DNA of 64,000 nucleotides from [Mycobacterium] nativiensis. Its GTDB lineage: Bacteria > Actinomycetota > Actinomycetes > Mycobacteriales > Mycobacteriaceae. Location of the stretch: NCBI RefSeq assembly GCF_020172685.1, contig NZ_CP083986.1, forward strand, positions 1,592,565 to 1,656,564, given 5' to 3'. How positions within the stretch are numbered: the stretch's first letter is position 1; the number at the start of each line of letters is the position of its first letter. Shown in pieces: positions 31,726 to 42,400 of the stretch. A program made the position numbers and the translations under genes. The notes below the pieces were generated by a model that made no database searches, was not told the origin of the DNA, and worked only from the letters and a program-made list of their open reading frames with translations.

Positions 31726-32067
31726 TCAGATGTTGAACTGGGCCTTGATGTTTCGTGACTGGAAGTGTTCGACGATGATGCCGAGCAGCGGAATGGTGCC
31801 GGCCAGCAGCACGCCGATGGTCTTGCCCAGCGGCCAGCGCACCTTGACCGCCAGGTTGAACGTGGCCAGCAGGTAGGCGAAGTACACCCAACCGTGCACC
31901 ACACCGATCCAGGTGATTTTCGGGTCCACCTTGATCACGTAGTTGGCCACCAGCTCATAGCACAGCGCGATCAGCCAGACACCGGTTGTCCACGCCAGCA
32001 CCCGGTAGGGCAGAAGTGCGCTGCGGACCTTCTCGACGAGCGGGGTCTGGGCGGGTGTCTCGGTCAT
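31726..32067 (-). CDS. DUF3817 membrane protein
   Basis: A 113-aa protein, equivalent to Rv1342c, with three hydrophobic segments (VLAWTTGVWLIALCYELV, VVHGWVYFAYLLATFNLAV, IGVLLAGTIPLLGIIVEHF). Function unknown. Its ATG overlaps the TGA of the upstream lprD gene (32064-32067). Confidence 0.9.
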   Translation of the reverse strand: MTETPAQTPLVEKVRSALLPYRVLAWTTGVWLIALCYELVANYVIKVDPKITWIGVVHGWVYFAYLLATFNLAVKVRWPLGKTIGVLLAGTIPLLGIIVEHFQSRNIKAQFNI

Positions 32068-32435
32068 GCGGTGTTCCTGTTCTGTCGGTCGTTCTCGGTG
32101 AGCTCGGCCAAGTAGGTGTTGTACTCCCGCATCGCGGGGTCATCGGTGGGTGCGGCGGCCGCCGGGCGCTCGGGCAACAGCCCGTCGGGTATCTCGGTCA
32201 CCGTGTCGGCGGGGTGCAGCTCCGGCGGCTCTTCTTCGTAGCGGACGAACTTGCGGTAGGCGTACACGCAGAACCAGGCGAACAGCGGCCACTGCAGCGC
32301 ATAGCCCAGGTTCTGAAAGGAGCCGTTGACCTCTTGGAACCGGCTCCACTGCCACCAGCCCAACGCCAGGCAGGCGCTGGCGGCGACGATCACCAGCACA
32401 ACCAGTGCGGGTCTCCGACGCCGTGTAGTGGACAC
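32064..32435 (-). CDS. lprD: LprD-like membrane protein or lipoprotein
   Basis: A 123-aa protein, equivalent to Rv1343c, with an N-terminal signal anchor (LVVLVIVAASACLALGWW) that contains a weak lipobox (ASAC), then a second hydrophobic stretch (NLGYALQWPLFAWFCVYAY) and an acidic tail. The lipobox and the second membrane segment disagree about topology. GTG 32435 is the start. Translationally coupled to DUF3817. Confidence 0.87.
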   Translation of the reverse strand: MSTTRRRRPALVVLVIVAASACLALGWWQWSRFQEVNGSFQNLGYALQWPLFAWFCVYAYRKFVRYEEEPPELHPADTVTEIPDGLLPERPAAAAPTDDPAMREYNTYLAELTENDRQNRNTA

Positions 32436-32469
32436 CTTATGACGGTACCGCGTGGTGGCGCGGGAGCCC

Positions 32470-33195
32470 TCAGGTCTTCGGGCCGACGAACTCGTCGAGG
32501 CGGGCCGTGGCGGCCTTGCGGTACACGGCGATCTCGTACCTGCTGTTCTGAGTCCACGGAATTTCGAGGCGATCCAGCGCCGCGCAGTACAGGCCGCGGA
32601 TGTCGTCGGAGCGGTTGGAGAAGTGGTAGCGCACACTGCGCACGCCTCGGTCATTGGCCACTGCCCGGCAGCCATCGCTCTCGATCAGGCCGCGGATGAA
32701 CGCCTCGGGCGCCTGGTCGACCAGGGCTTGCTGCCACGGTTCCAGCCGGATCGGCCGGTGGTGTTTCTTGCCGGGACCATGCTGGGGGAAGAGGCATGGC
32801 CAGTGTTTGGAGTAAAGCGATACTTCTACGCAGTTGTTGACACGAAGCAGTACCGATGCCCGCTGCCCCGGCATCACGGTGTTGATCGCCTCCCGACATC
32901 GGTCGATGATGCCCGGGTACTTCACGTCGAGGATGATCCGGAGACGCCATGCTCGAGGATGCCTTGAGATGCATCCATCGCCGAGGTAGAGGCCCAGCAG
33001 ATAGCAGTATGCCGCCACTGGTAAGGCAGTGAAGTCATGGTTGCAGCGGCTATCGCGGGTTCGGATTCGCGGCGGCCGACGTCGCCATCCGCAGATCGTG
33101 GCACGGGGGATGCCCGTCTGTCGGGCGATCGCGCAGTCGTTCATCCCCGAATTGATCAGCCGCTGAACGGTATTGAACTCGACGGCTGACCGCAT
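32470..33195 (-). CDS. Solo HTH-LAGLIDADG protein (homing endonuclease-like)
   Basis: A 241-aa protein. The N-terminus is a helix-turn-helix (VQRLINSGMNDCAIARQTG then IPRATICGWRRRPP). The rest has two LAGLIDADG-type motifs, YLLGLYLGDGCIS (about 65-77) and FIRGLIESDGCRA (about 165-177), each with the acidic residue that would bind the catalytic metal. It is not inside an intein or intron, so it is either a free-standing homing nuclease or a regulator derived from one. ATG 33195 is chosen because GGGAGGT (33202-33208) lies 6 nt upstream; a GTG at 33219 has no such site. It lies between lprD and tRNA-Leu, at the junction of two syntenic blocks. Confidence 0.82.
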   Translation of the reverse strand: MRSAVEFNTVQRLINSGMNDCAIARQTGIPRATICGWRRRPPRIRTRDSRCNHDFTALPVAAYCYLLGLYLGDGCISRHPRAWRLRIILDVKYPGIIDRCREAINTVMPGQRASVLLRVNNCVEVSLYSKHWPCLFPQHGPGKKHHRPIRLEPWQQALVDQAPEAFIRGLIESDGCRAVANDRGVRSVRYHFSNRSDDIRGLYCAALDRLEIPWTQNSRYEIAVYRKAATARLDEFVGPKT

Positions 33196-33280
33196 GCGTT
33201 TACCTCCCAGGTGTTTCACATGCTAGGAGGCACCACCGACAGTTTCGTCGTTGTCCTGGATGGCTAAACTGAGTGGCCTT

Positions 33281-33364
33281 GCGGGCGTGGCGTAATCGGC
33301 AGCCGCGCGGGTTTTAGGTGCCCGTGCTCGAAAGAGCGTGAGGGTTCGAGTCCCTCCGCCCGCA
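33281..33364 (+). tRNA. leuT: tRNA-Leu (anticodon TAG)
   Basis: An 84-nt class II tRNA. Acceptor GCGGGCG pairs with CGCCCGC, anticodon stem CGGGT/GCCCG encloses loop TTTAGGT (anticodon TAG), the long variable arm is TGCTCGAAAGAGCGT, and the T arm is GAGGG-TTCGAGT-CCCTC. Discriminator A; CCA is not encoded. Confidence 0.95.
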
Positions 33365-33591
33365 CAAATTCATGGTCATCGGTTTCGGCCATGTGGTGAT
33401 GTGCCCGGCTTGTAGCGACAACGCCGCGAAGACGAGGACCCCGGGCGGGACTTGTCGCTGAGAGGCGGGCAAAAATCCTGCCATCGGGTGGGGGAACAGC
33501 CCGCACAAAATCTGAACCGATTTCGCCATGTCGCCAGGGCTGACTGGTGCCAGAATGGACGACATAGTCCTCACTGGATTGGTGCTATGCG

Positions 33592-33957
33592 ATGAACAGG
33601 GAACTACTCGCGGCCGCGTTGAGCACTTTGCTGGCCTGCGGGCTGGTGGCCTTGGTGCCCGTGGCGTCCGCGGACCCCTCGAATGAGGATCAGGTGTTCT
33701 TCGACAACCTTGCCGAGGAGGGGCTTCATCCCCAATATGACAAGCAGATCTGCGGCTCGCTCAAGTGCGAATCGCTGCGCGATCTGCTGGTGCAGGAGGG
33801 TCATGCGGTCTGTTCGGCGCTGAGCAGCTCCCCGCGGCTGGTGCCGGTGTCGGTGATCGCGAACCTCGAAGTCACGCCGGACGAGGCACACGCGGTGATC
33901 GACGCGTCCCGGCGGGCCTACTGCCCGCAGTCGCCGGACCCCTACTCAAGGGCCTGA
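33592..33957 (+). CDS. Secreted DUF732 domain protein
   Basis: A 121-aa protein with a signal peptide (LLAAALSTLLACGLVALVPVASA, cleavage near residue 28) and a DUF732 domain (DQVFFDNLAEEGL, an aspartate-rich start, four cysteines CGSLKCE, C, C). DUF732 proteins are common small exported proteins of mycobacteria with no settled role. Its 3' end overlaps the convergent MFS gene by 16 bp. Confidence 0.85.
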   Translation: MNRELLAAALSTLLACGLVALVPVASADPSNEDQVFFDNLAEEGLHPQYDKQICGSLKCESLRDLLVQEGHAVCSALSSSPRLVPVSVIANLEVTPDEAHAVIDASRRAYCPQSPDPYSRA

Positions 33958-35243
33958 ACCGATCCGGTCACGCCGACCGGTCGGTGCGATTCGCCGAGCA
34001 CCTGGGAGGAGCGGGCTTTGCGCGCGCTGATCACCACGCCCACGGCCGCCAGCGCCCAGACGACATATTGAACTGTCCAGGCCAACCGGAATGCCGAGAA
34101 CGAATACCCGCCGGCCAGCGCGATGACAATCCCCATCGCCTGCATGACCAGCAACGTCGCAATGAAACCGCCGGTGTTGACCATGCCCTGGGCGGTGCCC
34201 AGCGCGGTCGGCGGGTTGAAGGTTCGGGCGAAGTCGAAGGCCAGGATCGACACCGGTTGGCCCGCCGAGATCACCACGATCAGTACCGCCAGCAGCCAGT
34301 GCGGTGCCGGCGAGGGCAGCGCCAACACCACCGTCCAGACCAGGGCGGTCAGCGCGATCATCGTGAGCACCACGGATTCCCGGTGCTCGGGACGGCGGGC
34401 CGAAATCGTCCCGACCAGCAACCCCACCACGACGAAGGTCGCCACCGACAACGTCAGCGACGCACCGGCCAGACTGCGTGAGAGTCCCTGTGTGGTGGTC
34501 AGATAGGGCACGCCCCACATCAGCGTGAAGACGTTCGCCGAGAACGGTGTGCCCATGTGGGTGAAGAAACCCAGCTTGGTGCCCGGCCGTGACCAGACAG
34601 TCTTGACGTCACCGAACACCGTCCGAAACGTGCGCGACTGCAAGGCGATCGGAGTCCCCTCCGGGGCGTCTCGGCCCAGCGCGAGCATCAGGGCGACCGC
34701 CAGTACCCCCAGCGCCGCCGTCGAGAGGTAGGCCGCCGTCCAGCCGCCGTGCAGCAGAATCGCCAGGAACGGCACCGCCGAGAGCAACTGGCCGAACTGG
34801 CCGCAGATCCCAGTCAGCTGCGTCAGCAGGGGAACACGTGCGGGCGCAAACCAATTGGGCAGCAATCGAATGACCGAGATGAAGATGAACGCGTCACCCA
34901 GGCCAACGGTGCCGTAGGCGCCGACCGCGACCGGCAGCGAATGGGTCATCGCCAGCGTCAACTGGGCGCCGGAGAGCACCGTGATGCCGGTGACGATCAT
35001 CGCCTTGGGGCCGAGACGGTCCAGCAGCACGCCGGCCGGAATCTGCATGGCCGCATAGACGATGAGCTGCAGGAGCACGAAGGACGACAGGGCGCCCGGA
35101 CCGGCACGGAACCGGTCAGCGGCGTCGAGTCCCGACACCCCGAACGTGGTGCGGTCCAGTACCGCCACCACATAGGCCAGCAGCGCAGTACCCCAGACGA
35201 TCCAGGGACGCAATGATCGACCCGACGGCCGCGCCTGTGTCAC
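33942..35243 (-). CDS. MFS transporter
   Basis: A 433-aa permease with 12 predicted membrane segments. The signature between segments 2 and 3 is AGVLLDRLGPKAMI, and the early VVAVLDRTTFGVSGL and GLGDAFIFISVIRLLPNWF are typical of major facilitator proteins. The substrate cannot be told. Start GTG 35243 lies 67 bp from the divergent DUF1906 gene. It belongs to neither of the two M. tuberculosis blocks. Confidence 0.88.
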   Translation of the reverse strand: MTQARPSGRSLRPWIVWGTALLAYVVAVLDRTTFGVSGLDAADRFRAGPGALSSFVLLQLIVYAAMQIPAGVLLDRLGPKAMIVTGITVLSGAQLTLAMTHSLPVAVGAYGTVGLGDAFIFISVIRLLPNWFAPARVPLLTQLTGICGQFGQLLSAVPFLAILLHGGWTAAYLSTAALGVLAVALMLALGRDAPEGTPIALQSRTFRTVFGDVKTVWSRPGTKLGFFTHMGTPFSANVFTLMWGVPYLTTTQGLSRSLAGASLTLSVATFVVVGLLVGTISARRPEHRESVVLTMIALTALVWTVVLALPSPAPHWLLAVLIVVISAGQPVSILAFDFARTFNPPTALGTAQGMVNTGGFIATLLVMQAMGIVIALAGGYSFSAFRLAWTVQYVVWALAAVGVVISARKARSSQVLGESHRPVGVTGSVQALE

Positions 35244-35310
35244 GCGCCTATCTTGCCCTGCACGTGGTGACGCTCCGGTGGGCGGCAGGGCGCTGCCCTA
35301 TCCTTTGGCT

Positions 35311-36024
35311 GTGTTGATTTCCCGGCGTGACGTGCTCAAACTCGCTCCGGCGGCGATCGGTCTCGGTGCCGCGACGTCGGCATTGCTTGCCGCTACAGCC
35401 AACGCCGCCCCGCTCGGCATCCTGTTGGACTACTCGGCCGGGGTCCTGTCCGGTGCCGAGATCCGGGCGGCCGGAGCGGCCGGCGCCATCCGCTATGTCT
35501 CGGACCGTCGGCCGGGCGCCGAGTGGATGCTCGGCAAGCCGATGCAGTTGGCCGAGGCGCGCGATCTGCACCAGAGCGGCCTCAAGATCGTCTCGTGCTA
35601 CCAGTTCGGCAAGCAGGCGACCGCCGACTGGCTGGGTGGTCAGGACGCAGGAGTCGAGCACGCCCAGCGTGGTCTGGCACTGCACACCGCGGCCGGCGGC
35701 CCGGACGGCGCCCCGATCTACGCCTCGATCGACGACAACCCGACCTTTGAGCAGTACCAGGAGCAGGTGGCGCCCTACCTGCGTGGGTGGGAATCGGTGA
35801 TCGGGCATGAACGCACCGGTGTGTACGCCAACTCCAAGACCATCGAGTGGGCGATGCAGGACGGTTTGGGCTCCTTCTTCTGGCAGCACAACTTCGGCTC
35901 ACCCGGCGGGATCGCCCACCCGGCGGCCCATCTGCACCAGGTCGAGATCGACAAACGCAAGGTCGGCGACGTCGGCGTGGACATCAACGAGATCCTCAAG
36001 CCCCAGTTCGGCCAGTGGGCGTAG
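35311..36024 (+). CDS. Tat-exported DUF1906 (glycoside hydrolase-like) protein, Rv2525c-like
   Basis: A 237-aa protein with a twin-arginine signal (SRRDVLKLAPAAIG, then ATANAAPLG) and a DUF1906 TIM-barrel-like domain: LLDYSAGVLSGAEIRAAGAAG, SCYQFGKQATADW, IYASIDDNP. The homologue Rv2525c is exported by Tat, linked to cell wall metabolism and likewise sits beside fas. GTG 35311 is preferred because it puts the RR motif at residues 5-6. Confidence 0.9.
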   Translation: MLISRRDVLKLAPAAIGLGAATSALLAATANAAPLGILLDYSAGVLSGAEIRAAGAAGAIRYVSDRRPGAEWMLGKPMQLAEARDLHQSGLKIVSCYQFGKQATADWLGGQDAGVEHAQRGLALHTAAGGPDGAPIYASIDDNPTFEQYQEQVAPYLRGWESVIGHERTGVYANSKTIEWAMQDGLGSFFWQHNFGSPGGIAHPAAHLHQVEIDKRKVGDVGVDINEILKPQFGQWA

Positions 36025-36460
36025 TGGGCGCCAACGACGCAAGCGCCCAGCAAACGGGCCACGAATCGGGCAACGGGTGACGGTGGTCACCGTGGCCGAT
36101 GGACATGGAGACGACGGCTGTCTAGGGCGCATGTTGGCCCGGCCGTTTAGTTCATAACGATTAGATAACAATAGAGCTTTGATCTGCGCCGTTGTGGCTA
36201 CTCGACCGTAACCCCGCGCAAGCAGGACGTTTGTACCGGACGTTCGCGGTCGTCGTCGGAGCGCGTGATATTCGAGACTGGGTTACCCGAGCGTAGAACT
36301 CACCAGTAACCAATTAGCTGCAGAAACGGCACAGGTTCTCATGACACTCTTAGTGCTGTAGCGCGGCCGCGACAACGCGAGAACCCGCTACCCAGAGCCG
36401 AGTTGGCCTGAGTTGGCCAGAACACAGACGCGCCGTACCAGAGCAGGGGAGATGCATAAC
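36025..36460 (+). promoter_or_regulatory. Long leader/promoter region of fas
   Basis: This 436-bp stretch has no credible gene. It is AT-richer than its surroundings near 36150-36185. It contains a dyad GGTTAC (36281-36286) with GTAACC (36306-36311), a further GTAACC at 36208-36213, and a small palindrome ACACT-CTT-AGTGC near 36343. In mycobacteria fas is controlled by FasR through inverted repeats upstream of the gene; these dyads are candidates by position only. An AGGGGAG ribosome site ends at 36451. Confidence 0.5.
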
Positions 36461-39400
36461 GTGACGATCCACGAACACGACCGGGTGTCCGCAGAGGGCG
36501 CGGGCTCTGGGCCGCATCCAAGCGCTTCATCTGCCCTGGTGGATCGGCTGACGGCCGGCGAGCCGTTCGCGGTCGCCTTCGGTGGTCAGGGCAGCGCCTG
36601 GCTGGAGTCGTTGGAGGAGCTGGTGTCCTCGGCCGGGATCGAGACCGAGCTGGCCACGCTGGCCGGCGAGGCCGACCTGCTGCTGCAGCCGGTCGCCAAG
36701 GAGCTCGTCGTGGTTCGGCCCATCGGCTTCGAGCCGCTGCAGTGGGTGCGCGCACTGGCCGCCGAGGACCCGGTTCCGTCGGCCAAGCAGCTGACGTCCG
36801 CCGCGGTCTCGGTGCCCGGGGTGCTGCTCACCCAGATCGCCGCGGTGCGCGCCCTGGACCGGCAGGGCCTCAACCTGTCGACCACCCCGCCGGTCGCCCT
36901 TGCCGGGCACTCGCAGGGGATCCTGGCCGTCGAATCGTTGAAGGCCGGCGGCGCAGCCGACGTGCAGCTGCTGGCGATCGCCCAGCTGGTGGGTGCCGCC
37001 GGAACCCTGGTGGCCCGCCGCCGCGGTATTTCGGTCCTGGGTGACCGCTCTCCGATGGTGTCGGTCTCGGGCGCCGACCCGGAACGCATCCACGAACTGC
37101 TGGAGGAGTTCGCCCAGGATGTGCGCACCGTGCTGCCGCCGGTGCTGTCCATTCGCAACGGCCGGCGTTCGGTCGTCATCACCGGTACCCCCGAGCAGCT
37201 GTCCCGCTTTGAGCTGTACTGCGAGCAGATCGCCGAGAAGGAGGCCGCCGAGCGCAAGAACAAGCTGCGCGGTGGTGCGGTCTTCGCGCCGGTCTTCGAG
37301 CCGGTGCAGGTCGAGGTCGGGTTCCACTCGCCGCGGCTGTCCGACGGCATCGAGATCGTTGCGAACTGGGCCGCCAAGGTCGGCATCGATGTGGAGCTGG
37401 CTCGCGCGACGGCCGAATCGATCCTGGTCGGCCAGGTCGACTGGGTCGACGAGATCACCGAGCTGCACGAGGCGGGCGCCCGCTGGATTCTGGACCTGGG
37501 GCCCGGAGACATCCTGACCCGGCTGACCGCGCCGGTGATCCGTGGCCTGGGCATCGGAATCGTGCCGGTGGCCACCCGCGGCGGGCAGCGCAACCTGTTC
37601 ACCATCGGCGCCGTGCCGGAGGTGGCCCGGCCCTGGACCAGCTACGCCCCGTCGGTGGTCGCGCTGCCGGACGGCCGGGTCAAGCTCGACACCAAGTTCA
37701 CCCGGCTGACCGGCCGGTCGCCGATCCTGCTGGCCGGCATGACGCCGACCACCGTCGATGCCAAGATCGTTGCCGCGGCCGCCAACGCCGGGCACTGGTC
37801 CGAGCTGGCCGGTGGCGGGCAGGTCACCGAGGAGATCTTCAACGACCGCGTCGCGGAGCTGACCACGCTGCTCGAGCCGGGCCGCACCGTCCAGTTCAAC
37901 TCGCTGTTCCTGGACCCGTACCTGTGGAAGCTGCAGGTAGGCGGGAAACGGTTGGTGCAGAAGGCCCGTGCGTCCGGTGCCCCGTTCGACGGACTGGTGA
38001 TCAGCGCCGGCATCCCCGAACTTGAGGAAGCCGTCGAGCTGATCGCCGAGCTCAACGAATCCGGCATCAGCCACGTGGTGTTCAAGCCCGGCACCGTCGA
38101 GCAGATCCGTTCGGTGATCCGGATCGCCGCCGAGGTGCCCACCACCCCGGTGATCGCGCACGTCGAGGGCGGCCGCGCCGGTGGCCACCACTCCTGGGAG
38201 GACCTCGACGACCTGCTGCTGGCGACCTACTCCGAGCTGCGTTCGCAGCCCAACATCACGCTGTGCGTGGGCGGCGGCATCGGCACCCCCGAGCGGGCCG
38301 CCGAGTACCTGTCCGGCCAGTGGTCGCAGCAGTACGGCTTCCCGCTGATGCCCGTCGACGGCATCCTCGTCGGCACCGCGGCCATGGCCGCACTGGAGGC
38401 CACCACCTCGCCGGCGGTGAAGCAGATGCTGGTCGACACCAAGGGCACCGACCACTGGATCGGCGCCGGAAAAGCCCAGGGCGGCATGGCTTCCTCGCGT
38501 AGCCAGCTCGGTGCCGACATCCACGAGATCGACAACACCGCCTCGCGCTGCGGCCGGCTGCTCGACGAGGTCGCCGGCGACGGCGAGGCCGTGGCAGCCC
38601 GCCGCGACGAGATCATCGCCGCACTGGCCGACACCGCCAAGCCTTACTTCGGTGATGTCACCGAGATGACCTACGCGCAATGGCTGCGCCGTTACGTGGA
38701 GCTGGCCATCGGGGCGGGCGACTCGACCGCGGACACCGCCTCGCCCGACAGCCCATGGCTGGCCGACACCTGGCGGGAGCGATTCGGCTCGATGCTGCAG
38801 CGCGCCGAAGCGCGGCTCAACGAGCTTGAGTCCGGCCCGATCGAGACACTGTTCGCCGATTCCGAAGCCACGATCCTGGAGCGCCCGGACGAGGCCATCG
38901 CGGCGCTGCTGGCCGCCTACCCGGAGGCCGACACCGTCGCGCTGCACCCGGCGGACGCGCCGTTCTTCACCCAGCTGTGCAAGACGCCCGGCAAGCCGGT
39001 CAACTTCGTGCCGGTGATCGACAAGGACGTGCGGCGCTGGTGGCGCAGCGACTCGCTGTGGCAGGCACACGATGCGCGCTACACCGCCGAGCAGGTCTGC
39101 ATCATTCCGGGTATCACCGCGGTCGCCGGTATCACCCGGGTCGACGAGCCGGTCGGCGAGCTGCTGGACCGCTTCGAGCAGGCGGCCATCGACCAGGTGC
39201 TTGCCACCGGTGCGCAGCCCACCCCGGTCACCGCACGCCGTCACGGCCGCACCGACGTCACCGGCCCGCTGGCCGTGCTGTTGGACGCCCCCGACGTGAT
39301 GTGGGCCGGCCGCACCGCCACCAACCCGGTGCACCGGATCGCTGCCTCCGACGAGTGGCAGGTGCATGAGAACCGCACCGCCACACACCCGTCGACCGGG

Positions 39401-42400
39401 GCGCGCCTGGAGGTCGTGTCGGACCAGAGCGTGGTGCTCAGCGTGCCGCTGTCGGGTGTCTGGATCAACATTCGCTTCACGGTGCCGGCGTCCGTCGTCG
39501 ACGGAGCCACCCCGCTGGTGTCCACCGAGGACGCCGCCGCCGCGATGCGTGCGGTGCTGGCGATCGCCGCCGGTGTCGACGGACCTGACGCGCTTCCGCC
39601 GGTTGTCGGCGGAACGGCCACCGTGACGGTGGGGTGGAACCCCGAACAGGTCGCCGACCACACCGGGGTGACCGCCACCTTCGGTGCGCCGTTGGCGCCC
39701 GGACTGTCGACGGTGCCCGACGCCCTGGTCGGCCGGTGCTGGCCCGCGGTGTTCGCCGCGATCGGCTCGGCGGCCACCGACAGCGGATTCCCGGTCGTCG
39801 AGGGCCTGCTGTCCCTGGTGCACCTGGACCACGCGGCGCACCTGCTCGCCGCGCTGCCGGCTGAGCCGGCCGAATTGACCGTCACCGCAACGGCGTCCGC
39901 GGCCATCGACACCGAGGTCGGCCGCGTCGTCCCGGTGTCGGTCGCGGTCGCCGCGGCCGACGGAACCGTGCTGGCCACCCTGGAGGAACGCTTCGCGATC
40001 CGCGGGCGCACCGGTGCCGCGGAACTGACCGACCCAGTCCGGGCCGGCGGCGCCGTCTCCGACAACGCCACCGACACCCCGCGTCGCCGTCGGCGCGACG
40101 TCACCGTGACCGCGCCGGTGGACATGCGGCCGTTCGCGGCGGTCTCCGGCGACTACAACCCGATCCACACCGACCGGGCCGCGGCACTGCTGGCCGGCCT
40201 GGAATCGCCCATCGTGCACGGCATGTGGCTGTCGGCCGCAGCGCAGCACGTGGTGACCGCCACCGACGGCCAGGCTCGCCCGCCGGCGCGGCTGGTCGGC
40301 TGGACCGCGCGCTTCCTGGGCATGGTCAAGCCCGGCGATGACGTCGACTTCCGGGTGGACCGGGTCGGAATCGACCTGGGCGCAGAGGTTCTGGAGATCA
40401 GCGCCCGGATCGGCTCGGACCTGGTGATGTCGGCCACCGCCCGGCTGACCGCGCCGAAGACCGTCTACGCGTTCCCGGGGCAGGGCATCCAGCACAAGGG
40501 CATGGGCATGGAGGTCCGGGCCCGTTCCAAGGCCGCCCGCAAGGTCTGGGACTCCGCGGACAAGTTCACCCGCGAAACCCTGGGCTTCTCGGTGCTGCAC
40601 GTGGTGCGCGACAACCCGACCAGCCTGATCGCCTCCGGCGTGCACTACCAGCACCCCGAGGGTGTGCTGTATCTGACGCAGTTCACCCAGGTGGCGATGG
40701 CCACCGTGGCGGCCGCGCAGGTCGCCGAGATGCGCGAGCAGGGCGCGTTCGTCGAGGGCGCGATCGCCTGCGGTCACTCCGTCGGCGAGTACACCGCGCT
40801 GGCCTGTGTCAGCGGCGTCTACGAGCTGGAGGCGTTGCTGGAGGTGGTGTTCCACCGCGGCTCGAAGATGCACGACATCGTGCCGCGTGACGCCATGGGA
40901 CGGTCGAACTACCGGCTGGCCGCCATCCGGCCGTCGCAGATCGACCTCGACGACGCCGACGTCACCGCATTCGTCGCCGATATCGCCGAGCGCACCGGGG
41001 AATTCCTGCAGATCGTCAACTTCAACCTGCGCGGCTCGCAGTACGCGATCGCCGGCACGGTGGCCGGTCTGGAGGCTCTGGAGGCCGAGGTCGAGCGGCG
41101 CCGCGAGATCTCCGGCGGCAAGCGGTCGTTCATCCTGGTGCCCGGGATCGACGTGCCGTTCCACTCCGAGGTGCTCCGCATCGGCGTCGATGACTTCCGG
41201 CGTTCGCTGGAGCGGGTCATGCCGCGCGATGCCGACCCCGAGCTGATCATCGGCCGCTACATCCCCAACCTGGTGCCCAAGCCGTTCACCCTGGACCGGG
41301 AGTTCATCCAGGAGATTCGCGACCTGGTGCCGGCCGAACCCCTCGACGAGGTACTGGCCGACTACGACACCTGGCGCAACGAGAAGCCGGGCGAGCTGTG
41401 CCGCAAGATCGTCATCGAACTGCTGGCCTGGCAGTTCGCCAGCCCGGTGCGCTGGATCGAGACCCAGGACCTGCTGTTCATCGAGGAGGCCGCCGGCGGG
41501 TTGGGCGTGGAGCGGTTCGTCGAGATCGGGGTGAAGACCGCCCCGACGGTCGCCGGGCTGGCCACCAACACGCTCAAGTTGCCCGAATTCGCCCACAGCA
41601 CCGTGGAGGTGCTCAACTGCGAGCGCGACGCCGCGGTGCTGTTCGCCACCGACACCGACCCCGAGCCGGAGCCGGAAGAGGAAGAGGCACCGGCCGAGGC
41701 TTCCGCGGAAGGCGCACCGTCCGAGGCGGCCGCCCCGGCACCCGCCGCGCCCGCCGCGCCGACGGGTGCTCCGCGCCCCGACGACATCGCGTTTGACGCC
41801 GCCGACGCCACGCTGGCGTTGATCGCGCTGAGTGCCAAGATGCGCATCGACCAGATTGAGGCGCTGGACTCCATCGAGTCGATCACCGACGGTGCGTCCT
41901 CGCGGCGTAACCAGCTGCTGGTGGACCTGGGTTCGGAGCTGAACCTGGGTGCCATCGACGGCGCCGCCGAAGCCGACCTGTCCGGGCTGAAGTCGCAGGT
42001 GACCAAGCTGGCCCGCACCTACAAGCCCTACGGCCCGGTGCTGACCGACGCGATCAACGACCAGCTCCGCACGGTCCTCGGGCCGTCCGGCAAGCGTCCC
42101 GGCGCCATCGCCGAACGCGTGAAGAAGACCTGGGAGCTCGGCGACGGCTGGGCCAAGCACGTCACCGTCGAGGTGGCGCTGGGCACCCGCGAGGGCACCA
42201 GCGTCCGGGGCGGCGCCCTGGGCGGCCTGCATGAGGGTGCGCTGGCCGACGGCGCCGCCGTCGACAAGGTCATCGATGCGGCCATCCAGGCCCTCGCGGC
42301 ACGCCGCGGCGTTGCGGTCAGCCTGCCGTCGGCAGGCGGTGGCGGCGGTGCCACGGTTGACGCCGCCGCGCTGGGCGAGTTCACCGCTGCGATCACCGGC

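Noticed and set aside
33358..33509. GCCCGCACAAA at the tRNA-Leu 3' end (33358-33368) and again at 33499-33509, as a possible attachment pair
   Set aside because: Only 11 bp, it covers little of the tRNA, and the 130 bp between the copies hold nothing that looks mobile. Chance is the simpler explanation.
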